Assembly: GCA_039029535.1 (NCBI GenBank)
Contig: JBCCFW010000194.1
Location: 1 to 13,851 of the forward strand
Reading direction: 5' to 3'
Source of the DNA: JBCCFW01 sp039029535
GTDB taxonomy: Bacteria > Acidobacteriota > JBCCFW01
DNA length: 13,851 nt
Below are positions 1 through 6,136 of the stretch, piece after piece; the stretch's first letter is position 1, and every line of letters begins with the position of its first letter. A model generated the notes under the pieces. The model ran no database searches, was not told the DNA's origin, and worked only from the letters and a program-made list of their open reading frames with translations. The position numbers were made by a program, and so were the translations under genes.

Positions 1-246
1 AGAACACCGCGCACTCGGCGCTGACGCGCCTCGCGAGAACACCACGCACTCAGCGCTGACGCGCCTCGCGAGAACGCCGCGCACTCGGCGCTGACGCGCC
101 TCGCGAGAACACCGCGCACTCGGCGCTGACGCGCCTCGCGGGAACACCACGCACTCGGCGCTGACGCACCTCGCGAGAACACCACGCACTCGGCGCTGAC
201 TCGCCTCGCGGGGACACCACGCACCTCGGCGCTGGCGCACCTCGCC
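1..246. repeat. 35-bp tandem repeat array, seven copies, open at the left edge
   Basis: Seven head-to-tail units begin at 1, 36, 71, 106, 141, 176 and 211. The first six are 35 bp and the last is 36 bp through one inserted C. Units 1 and 4 are identical. Units 2 and 3 differ from them at one or two bases, and units 5 to 7 carry progressively more changes. Each intact unit contains GGCGC-TGAC-GCGCC, a 5-bp inverted repeat with a 4-base loop, and most unit junctions create the 8-bp palindrome CTCGCGAG. A further decayed copy is visible at about 247-270. The period is not a multiple of three and no long ORF spans the array, so it is not a coding repeat. There are no spacers, so it is not CRISPR. 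The function is unknown; it is a minisatellite-like intergenic array that probably continues leftwards. Confidence 0.95.
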
Positions 247-270
247 CCGGGACCGCTCACTCGGCCCGAG

Positions 271-345
271 CATGAATCGCCATGTCGAACATCTTCATGA
301 CATGGTCACTCGATACAATCTCAAAAGAGATTAATTACTTGATTC
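271..345. promoter_or_regulatory. AT-rich leader with two inverted repeats, candidate promoter/operator
   Basis: Bases 281-345 are only about 35% G+C in an otherwise very GC-rich window. Two dyads are visible: CATGTC (281-286) with GACATG (299-304), and a perfect AATCTC-AAAA-GAGATT at 317-332. TACAAT at 314-319 matches five of six bases of a sigma70 -10 box, but no -35 box sits at normal spacing. The island lies about 100 bp upstream of the TonB-receptor start at 448, so it most likely holds that gene's promoter and a regulator site. This is inference from composition and symmetry only. Confidence 0.4.
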
Positions 346-388
346 CCAGCCCTACCGGAGCGAGACGCAAGAGCAGCGTGAGCGAATC

Positions 389-430
389 GACTCGCGCCTC
401 CAACCGGACGCACTCAGCGCCCGCCTCTCG
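389..430. repeat. Degenerate relic of the 35-bp repeat next to the receptor start
   Basis: This segment realigns to the unit of the array at 1-246. It holds GCGCCTC (394-400), then a 13-base exact match ACGCACTCAGCGC (408-420) to unit 2, then a decayed CCGCCTCTCG end. It is separated from the array by the AT-rich leader and ends just before the ribosome binding site of the gene at 448. It suggests the array once extended through here or was copied here. Confidence 0.55.
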
Positions 431-436
431 TTCTCC

Positions 437-441
437 GGAGG
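437..441 (+). promoter_or_regulatory. Ribosome binding site fixing a TTG start
   Basis: GGAGG lies six bases upstream of TTG at 448-450. The TTG is followed directly by a good signal peptide, so this site decides the non-ATG start of the TonB receptor. Confidence 0.8.
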
Positions 442-447
442 GAGTCG

Positions 448-3288
448 TTGCTCGTTCTCCGCACTGCGCTCCCGGTCTGTCTCGCGCTGGCCGGCTTCCT
501 GCTCACCCCCTCCACCTCCCTCGCCCAGACCGGCAGCGTCGCCGGCCAGGTCATCCACGAGGACGGCTCACCCGCCGACTTCATGACGGTCTTCCTCGAA
601 GCCGAAGATGGAAGCTGGCATCAGGAGGACATCTCCGACGAGGACGGACGCTTCCTCTTCCGCCCGGTCCCCGTCGGTCAGTACCGGCTCCGCGCCTACC
701 ACCCGGGCTTCGTCTCGCCCACCCTCACCGAGATTCGGGTCAGCACCGACCGCCGCCTCGAGTACGAGCTGAGGCTGACCTCGGCCACGACGGAAGAGGA
801 GGTTCTCGTGAGCGTCCGGGAAGACGACTTCGTGAACTTCCGGGACACGCTGACCGAAGCCACCCTCGACGCCGACTTCCTCGAGAAGCTCCCTCTCACC
901 AGCCGCCGCATCGAGGACGTCATCGCCCTCTTCCCCGGCGTCACGCGGACGGGCTCGTCGGACTCCGGTGAGATCAGCGTGGCTGGTGGCAGGAACGACC
1001 AGCTCGGCATCCGCGTGAACGGGCTCCCCGCCAACGACCCCGTCAACGGTGGCTCCCTGCTCAACGTGGCCTCGAATGCCATCGGCTCGGTGCGGCTCAT
1101 CTCCGGGGGCTTCCAGGCCGAGCACGGCGAGCAGTCCACCGGCATCGCCGAGATCACCCTGAAGGGCGGCTCGAACACGGTGACCATCGACTACTCGCTC
1201 GACTTGCGCGACTCGCGTATCGGAGCCGGTAGCCAGAGCGCCCTCGATGACGTGGCCGAACGCTGGAACGACGCTCTCCTCGGTCGCGACAGCCTCCTCG
1301 GCTCACGACTCGCCGAAGGCTTCGCCCTGCTCGGCATCGACCCCTTGTCGACTCGAGACGACGACCAGAACCCGGTCCCCCGTCGACTGATCCGCCAGTC
1401 ACTGAGCAGCGGTGGGCCCATCGTGCGCGACCGACTCTTCTATCACCTCACCGTGCAGTCGGAGGGGCTCGACCTGGGCAGCCCCTTCCAGGACGGCATC
1501 GAGAACCGAGACACCCTCCTGGCCAACGCCCGCGTCGACTGGAAGCCGAACCAGAGCCACCGACTCGAGCTCACCGCCAACCTCGACAACCGCGAGAGCC
1601 GCGGCTTCACCGGGTTCAACGGTCTCGGCGGGGTCGTCAGCGCGCCGGAGACCGACAACGACACCCGCTCGAGCACGGTGCAGTTCCAGCTCGAGCACCT
1701 CCGTCTCTGGGAGAACGGCAGCTTCCTCGAGTCACGGCTCGGCCTCACCCGCAACTATCGGGTGAGCCGCCCCACGGACGCCCGGACGCCGGTGAGCACG
1801 CAGTACTCCATCGCCATTCCACCGGGCAACCTCCTCAGCTACAACCTGGGGAGCAGCAGCCGAAACGAGGACGAGAGCATCCGAGAGCTCCGTCTCGAGA
1901 GCGACTACAGCCGAGTCCTGGGACCCAAGGGTCGACACGACTTCAAGACGGGCATCAGCGTGAGCCGCATCGATGCCTCGCTCTACCGCGAGCGGTCCAC
2001 CTTCGTGACGGACTCCCGCATCGCCGACGACCGCAACGTGACCGGCCCTCCCGGCGACTTCATCGGAATCATCAACACCTTCGGAGACCCGGTTCGTCGG
2101 GGCAGCCATGCCTGGCGTGGCGCGTTCTACGTCCAGGACCGCTGGCGGGCCAGCGACAAGCTCACCATCGAGGCCGGCGTGAGGTTCGACTACCAGGACT
2201 TCGTCGGCGAGCTCTTCATCGCACCGCGCTTCGGCTTCGCCCTCGATCCCATCGGCGACCGCAAGACACGGGTGTTCGGTCACTGGGGCCTCTTCTACGA
2301 CAACCTCTTCCTCGACTCCCTCACCTGGGAAGCCAACCCGCCCCAGCTCGTGAGCAACATGCTCTTCGGCGAGCAGCAGCAGGAGCGACGCTTCGACGAG
2401 GTCTCGATCTTCGATCTCCACCGCGAGGCTCAGGCGACCACGCGTCGTCAAGCCGCGGCCCCGGAGACCGTGGCCTACTCGGTCCCGTTGTTCCGCGATC
2501 GCAACGTCTTCGACGAACGCTCGACCGCACCGACCAACCGGAGCTGGGCGATCGGCATCGAGCGTCGCTTGCCTGGCAAGACCCGCCTGCAGGTCACCTA
2601 CTCCGAGGCCAAGCGCACGCATCAGGTCACTCAGGGCATCGTGCCGCGCGCCCAGCAAGAGCTTGCGGGCCTGCCTCAGCTCCGAGACATCGTCCGCAGC
2701 ACCAACGGTGAGGGCGGCTATCGTCAGTGGACGGTGGAGCTGCAGCGCCCCTTCTCGGACCGAGCGCGTGCCTACCTGTCGTACACCCAGGCTCGTTCGT
2801 TCGGCCCCCTGCTCCCGGACAGCTCACGGCTCGACCCGACCGATCTCGCCTCCGAGGTCGGCGTGCTGGGCAACGACCGACCGCATCAGGTCAAGCTTCA
2901 GGGCACCTTCTTCCTCACCAAGCGGCTCTCGGCCTCGGCGGTCTTCAACTGGCAGAGCGGCACGCCCATCACGGCGCAGTTCACCGACTCGGAGGGCCGC
3001 AACCGTCGCCCCTACGGCCGCAACACCTTCCGCCTGCCATCGACGCGACAGCTCGACCTGGCCCTCCAGCAGCGCTTCGGTGAGCCGGACGACCGGGTCC
3101 GCATGCGAGGTGAGCTCCGCATCGTCAACGCCCTGGACACGCTCAACGTCTTCGCCGGCATCGGACGCTTCGAGCTACCGACCGGCGTGTCGGATCCCGC
3201 CAACGCCCGGCCCCTGCGCCCCACGCTGCTCACGACCGGCATCGACGTGCCTCGCTCGCTGGAGCTGGGATTCTCGATCTCTTTCTGA
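448..3288 (+). CDS. TonB-dependent outer-membrane receptor with carboxypeptidase-regulatory-like domain (Oar-like)
   Basis: This is a 946-residue outer-membrane receptor. The TTG start is chosen for the GGAGG site and the signal peptide (residues 1-26, cleavage near SLA-Q). Residues about 29-110 form a carboxypeptidase-D-regulatory-like beta-sandwich (GSVAGQV, then DEDGRFLFRPVPVGQYRL). A stretch around 117-123 (EEEVLVS) resembles a TonB box. Residues about 130-240 are the plug (LPLTSRRIEDVIALFPGV, then GGRNDQLGIRVNG). The rest is a beta-barrel ending in the C-terminal phenylalanine of ISF expected for BAM insertion. By family it imports or binds a substrate using TonB energy; Oar-type members in Acidobacteriota and Myxococcota are often linked to peptides, glycans or protein secretion. 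The substrate cannot be read from the sequence. No TonB/ExbBD genes are nearby. It converges on the FG-GAP gene. Confidence 0.93.
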   Translation: MLVLRTALPVCLALAGFLLTPSTSLAQTGSVAGQVIHEDGSPADFMTVFLEAEDGSWHQEDISDEDGRFLFRPVPVGQYRLRAYHPGFVSPTLTEIRVSTDRRLEYELRLTSATTEEEVLVSVREDDFVNFRDTLTEATLDADFLEKLPLTSRRIEDVIALFPGVTRTGSSDSGEISVAGGRNDQLGIRVNGLPANDPVNGGSLLNVASNAIGSVRLISGGFQAEHGEQSTGIAEITLKGGSNTVTIDYSLDLRDSRIGAGSQSALDDVAERWNDALLGRDSLLGSRLAEGFALLGIDPLSTRDDDQNPVPRRLIRQSLSSGGPIVRDRLFYHLTVQSEGLDLGSPFQDGIENRDTLLANARVDWKPNQSHRLELTANLDNRESRGFTGFNGLGGVVSAPETDNDTRSSTVQFQLEHLRLWENGSFLESRLGLTRNYRVSRPTDARTPVSTQYSIAIPPGNLLSYNLGSSSRNEDESIRELRLESDYSRVLGPKGRHDFKTGISVSRIDASLYRERSTFVTDSRIADDRNVTGPPGDFIGIINTFGDPVRRGSHAWRGAFYVQDRWRASDKLTIEAGVRFDYQDFVGELFIAPRFGFALDPIGDRKTRVFGHWGLFYDNLFLDSLTWEANPPQLVSNMLFGEQQQERRFDEVSIFDLHREAQATTRRQAAAPETVAYSVPLFRDRNVFDERSTAPTNRSWAIGIERRLPGKTRLQVTYSEAKRTHQVTQGIVPRAQQELAGLPQLRDIVRSTNGEGGYRQWTVELQRPFSDRARAYLSYTQARSFGPLLPDSSRLDPTDLASEVGVLGNDRPHQVKLQGTFFLTKRLSASAVFNWQSGTPITAQFTDSEGRNRRPYGRNTFRLPSTRQLDLALQQRFGEPDDRVRMRGELRIVNALDTLNVFAGIGRFELPTGVSDPANARPLRPTLLTTGIDVPRSLELGFSISF

Positions 3289-3313
3289 GAGCCCACGACC
3301 GTCACGCGGGCTC
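3289..3313. terminator. Candidate shared hairpin between convergent genes
   Basis: GAGCCC (3289-3294) pairs with GGGCTC (3308-3313) across a 13-base loop, starting right after the receptor TGA and overlapping the opposing TGA at 3312-3314. The two genes converge with only 23 bp between them, so a hairpin here could end both transcripts. There is no T-tract on either strand, so it is not a classic rho-independent terminator. Confidence 0.35.
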
Positions 3314-5003
3314 AGGGCTTGGTCGGCGTCGGCTCCGAAGGACAGGGCTTGCCACTGCCTTCCATGAGGCGGTGGTAGCGACCGGGTGCCAGGCCTTCGT
3401 GCAGCTCGCAGGTCCCCGAGGGCCAGTGGACTTCCGCGCTGCCCTTGCCATCAGGCTGGCCGATGAGGAGACGGGTGTCGCTGGCCGAGAAGCAGGAGCC
3501 GCCCGTGCGACGCAGGACCAGGCGCTCGCCCTTCGCAGCACGCCAACGCAGCCAGGCCGCGGGTGCGCCCGGAGCCGACTTGGTGGACACGAGCTCGAGG
3601 CCCACCCAGCTCGCCGGTGAGTGCGCGATGTCGTTGCGCAGGATGCGCACGGGACCGCCGTTCGCCGTGACCACGAGGTCCAGGTCGCCGTCACCGTCCA
3701 GGTCGCCGCCCGCCAGGCCACGCGAGACTCTCTTGTCCGAAGCCGCCGGCAACCACGCGGCGCGCGCATCCACGAGCCGCGGCGAAGCACCACCCACGTT
3801 CTCGAAGAGCTGGTCCTCCATGGCCCAGACCTGGTCGGGGCGCACGTCCTTGATCTCCGGGATGACGTGGCCGTTGGCCGAGAAGAGATCGAGGTCACCA
3901 TCGAGGTCGAAGTCCCCCATGAGCGTCCCGAAGCCCAGCGCCATGAGCGAGCCCTTCGCCAGGCCCGAGGCATGCGCGTGGTCGCGGAAGCGAGGCACTC
4001 CCCGACGGACCCCAGCGCTCAAGAGGATGTTGTTCTCCTCCAGGTCGAGGTTGGTCACCGTGAGGTCCGGCCAGCCGTTGCCGTCCAGGTCACCCACGTC
4101 GATGCCCATGCCCGCCTGAGCCTTGCCCTCTTCCGAGAGCGACGTGCCCGCTCGCTGACCGATCTCGCGGAAGCGACCGCCCGCCTGGCCCATGAGCAGG
4201 TGGTTCGGCGTCTCGTCGTTGGCCACCGCCAGGTCGACGAGACCGTCCAGGTCGATGTCGGCGGCCACGACGCCCAGTCCCTTGCCCGGCGTGACCTCCG
4301 CGATGCCCGCGGCCTTGGTGACGTCGACGAAGCCACCCCGGCCGTCTCCCTGAAAGAGCCGGTCCGGCTCGGCCTCGTAGGCGCTGGGCGGGCAGTACGA
4401 CGCGAAGCCCTCCACCTCACCACCGCAGGTGCGCTCCTCCGCGGCTGTCCACTTCACGTAGTGCGCCGCGTAGAGGTCGAGGTCGCCGTCCCCGTCGTGG
4501 TCGAGGAAGACGCAAGAGCTGCTCCAGCCCTCGTCGGGGAGGTCTCCGGCTGCCGGTGCCTCCTCGAGCGTCTTGCCGTTGGCGAGGAGCAGGCGACCGG
4601 CGGGGAGTCCCGTCACGTGGACGTCCGGGTCGCCGTCGCCGTCGACGTCACCCACGCAGGCTCCGAGAGCCGTGAGGCCGGCCAGCTTCGGCGCCGAGGC
4701 TGCCGTGTAAGTCAGCCCGTCACCCGCGTGCAGGTAGAGCCGATGGCGGGGGGCGACCTTCGGAGTGACTCCGGGCGCGGTCCCCGAGTCGAGGAGGAGG
4801 AGGTCGAGGTCGCCGTCGCTCTCGAGGTCGAGGAGCGCAGCGCCGGCTCCGAAGGTCTCGGGGTAGTAGTGCTTCGCGCTCCAGGCCGCCTGATGCTCGA
4901 ACTCGACGCCCGCCGACACGGTGACGTCCACGAACCACGGTCGTTCCCGTGGCGTGGCGGCTGGGGCAGCCGTGAGAAGGAGGAAGACCAGGGGCCAGGT
5001 CAT
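3312..5003 (-). CDS. Secreted FG-GAP/VCBS repeat protein with ASPIC/UnbV domain (CRTAC1 family)
   Basis: This is a predicted exported protein of 563 residues. I start at ATG 5003 because a clean signal peptide (MTWPLVFLLLTAAPAATP) follows at once; an in-frame ATG at 5048 would add 15 non-signal residues. About seven FG-GAP/VCBS blades are visible, each with a calcium-type acidic loop such as LESDGDLD, DVDGDGDPD, DHDGDGDLD, DIDLDGLVD, DLDGNGWPD, DFDLDGDLD and DLDGDGDLD. They lie between residues about 55 and 445 and should form a beta-propeller. The tail, about 465-545, matches the ASPIC/UnbV domain (ending AEVHWPSG). The role in bacteria is mostly unknown; extracellular adhesion or ligand binding is the usual proposal. 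It lies 200 bp downstream of the TPR gene on the same strand, with hairpins between, so it may be co-transcribed or have its own promoter. Confidence 0.9.
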   Translation of the reverse strand: MTWPLVFLLLTAAPAATPRERPWFVDVTVSAGVEFEHQAAWSAKHYYPETFGAGAALLDLESDGDLDLLLLDSGTAPGVTPKVAPRHRLYLHAGDGLTYTAASAPKLAGLTALGACVGDVDGDGDPDVHVTGLPAGRLLLANGKTLEEAPAAGDLPDEGWSSSCVFLDHDGDGDLDLYAAHYVKWTAAEERTCGGEVEGFASYCPPSAYEAEPDRLFQGDGRGGFVDVTKAAGIAEVTPGKGLGVVAADIDLDGLVDLAVANDETPNHLLMGQAGGRFREIGQRAGTSLSEEGKAQAGMGIDVGDLDGNGWPDLTVTNLDLEENNILLSAGVRRGVPRFRDHAHASGLAKGSLMALGFGTLMGDFDLDGDLDLFSANGHVIPEIKDVRPDQVWAMEDQLFENVGGASPRLVDARAAWLPAASDKRVSRGLAGGDLDGDGDLDLVVTANGGPVRILRNDIAHSPASWVGLELVSTKSAPGAPAAWLRWRAAKGERLVLRRTGGSCFSASDTRLLIGQPDGKGSAEVHWPSGTCELHEGLAPGRYHRLMEGSGKPCPSEPTPTKP

Positions 5004-5144
5004 CTCACACCATGGCGCGCGAGACCCCGATCGTCCAGCGAGTTGCATCCCATCAACGACGAAGGGCGTCCGCCTGAGCCCAAGCCCCTACGAACGCCAC
5101 TCCGCCGGCAGAGATTTCGTGTCCTGGCGCGGCGAGAGGAGCGA

Positions 5145-5162
5145 CGCCTACATGAGTAGGCG
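5145..5162. other. Perfect 7-bp inverted repeat between the TPR and FG-GAP genes
   Basis: CGCCTAC (5145-5151) and GTAGGCG (5156-5162) flank a four-base loop. It lies in the 200-bp gap 5004-5203, downstream of the TPR stop and upstream of the FG-GAP start. No T-run follows on either strand, so it could be an operator, an RNA-processing hairpin or a weak terminator. A second, weaker hairpin, AGGGC/GCCCT at 5182-5205, overlaps the TPR stop and is followed on the minus strand by TTGTTGTT. I see no convincing promoter in this gap. Confidence 0.4.
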
Positions 5163-5203
5163 AGCGACGAACAACAAGGCCAGGGCACGAAAGATCGCCG
5201 GCC

Positions 5204-6037
5204 CTACTTACCGAGCTCCTCGAGGTAGAGCTTCGCCAATTCATGAACTTGGTCGCCGACCTTCTTCCCGCTCGGGTCGAGCTTGAGGCAGGTCTGGAGC
5301 TGGTCGCGCGCCTCGGCGTCCTTGCCGCCCGAGAGCAGGAGCGACTCGCCAGCGAGGAAGCGAATCATCGGGTCGCGCGGGTCGAGCTCGGCGGCGCGAA
5401 CGAAGGACGCGGCAGCCTGCGGCCGGAAGTCGGAGTCCTCACGAGCGAGCTTGCCGAAGAGCACGCCGAGGTTGAAGTGCGCGGTGGCGTCGTTGGGGTT
5501 CTCGTCGACCGTGCGCTTGAACCACTTGGTGGCGTTGCCGGTGTCACCCTGCTGGAAGTAGGCATCACCGATGTTGTTGTAGAAGCTCGCCTTGTTCTCG
5601 GGCTTGGCCCGCAGCGCCTTCTTGTACGTCTTGATGCCGTCGGCGTACTGACCCGCGGCGACCTGCGCCTGGCCCAGGTTCGAGAGGGCCTCGACGAAGG
5701 TGTCGTCGAGCTCGACGGCCGTCCTCAGGGCCTTCACGCCCTCGGCGGGGCGACCGAGCCCGGTGAGCACCTGGCCACGGAGGAAGTGGGCGCGCGCGTT
5801 CTCGGGATCGAGCTCGAGGAGCTTGGCCGTGCTGCCGTCAGCTTCGGCCCACTCTTCGAGGGTCACGAGGGCCAGCGAGAGGTTGTACCAGTTGTCGGGA
5901 TCGCCCGGCGCCTTGACGGTCGCCTTGCGGTACTTCTTGGCGGCCTTCTTCGGATCCTGCTGGGCGAAAGCGTCGCCTGCAGAGGCGATGAGAAGCCCTC
6001 CGATCAGGGCGGCGATCACGAGTCGAGGAGTCCACAT
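5204..6037 (-). CDS. Secreted tetratricopeptide-repeat protein
   Basis: This is a 277-residue protein made almost entirely of TPR helices behind a signal peptide (residues 1-26, MWTPRLVIAALIGG... with cleavage near AFA-Q). About six TPR units can be seen from residue 27 on, with typical signatures such as NWYNLSLAL, AHFLRGQVLTGLGR, ALSNLGQAQVAAGQY, FYNNIGDAYFQQGD and AHFNLGVLFGKL, most ending in a DP/NP-type turn. TPRs are protein-binding scaffolds; no catalytic domain is present. The ATG at 6037 is preferred over the in-frame ATG at 6073 because of GGAGAG at 6050-6045 (7-base spacing), because the signal peptide begins there, and because an extended -10 box overlaps the longer version. It may act in the periplasm with the FG-GAP protein downstream; that is inference from proximity and shared export. 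Confidence 0.9.
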   Translation of the reverse strand: MWTPRLVIAALIGGLLIASAGDAFAQQDPKKAAKKYRKATVKAPGDPDNWYNLSLALVTLEEWAEADGSTAKLLELDPENARAHFLRGQVLTGLGRPAEGVKALRTAVELDDTFVEALSNLGQAQVAAGQYADGIKTYKKALRAKPENKASFYNNIGDAYFQQGDTGNATKWFKRTVDENPNDATAHFNLGVLFGKLAREDSDFRPQAAASFVRAAELDPRDPMIRFLAGESLLLSGGKDAEARDQLQTCLKLDPSGKKVGDQVHELAKLYLEELGK

Positions 6038-6063
6038 GTCCTTGCTCTCCAGAGAGTTCGCGG

Positions 6064-6072
6064 ATGATAGCA
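6064..6072 (-). promoter_or_regulatory. Extended -10 promoter of the TPR gene
   Basis: Read on the minus strand this is TGCTATCAT: TATCAT matches five of six bases of the sigma70 -10 box and is preceded by the TGn extension. No good -35 box is visible, as is common with extended -10 promoters. Transcription would start near 6057, giving a roughly 20-base leader that includes the GGAGAG ribosome site. Confidence 0.5.
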
Positions 6073-6136
6073 TGGCCCTTGGACGCTCCTCGGCGGGCGT
6101 TCATTCACTCTCCCGCGAGCCCCTCCGCGCCGACCC

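Noticed and set aside
1..246. CRISPR-like array
   Set aside because: The 35-bp units abut directly with no spacers and no cas genes are present; it is a plain tandem repeat.
282..971. 229-residue frame starting in the leader
   Set aside because: Most of it is an out-of-frame, Arg/Pro-rich reading of the TonB receptor gene.
3621..5159. 512-residue frame on the + strand
   Set aside because: Antisense shadow of the FG-GAP gene; Val/Arg/Glu-biased low-complexity translation with no domain, caused by high GC third positions.
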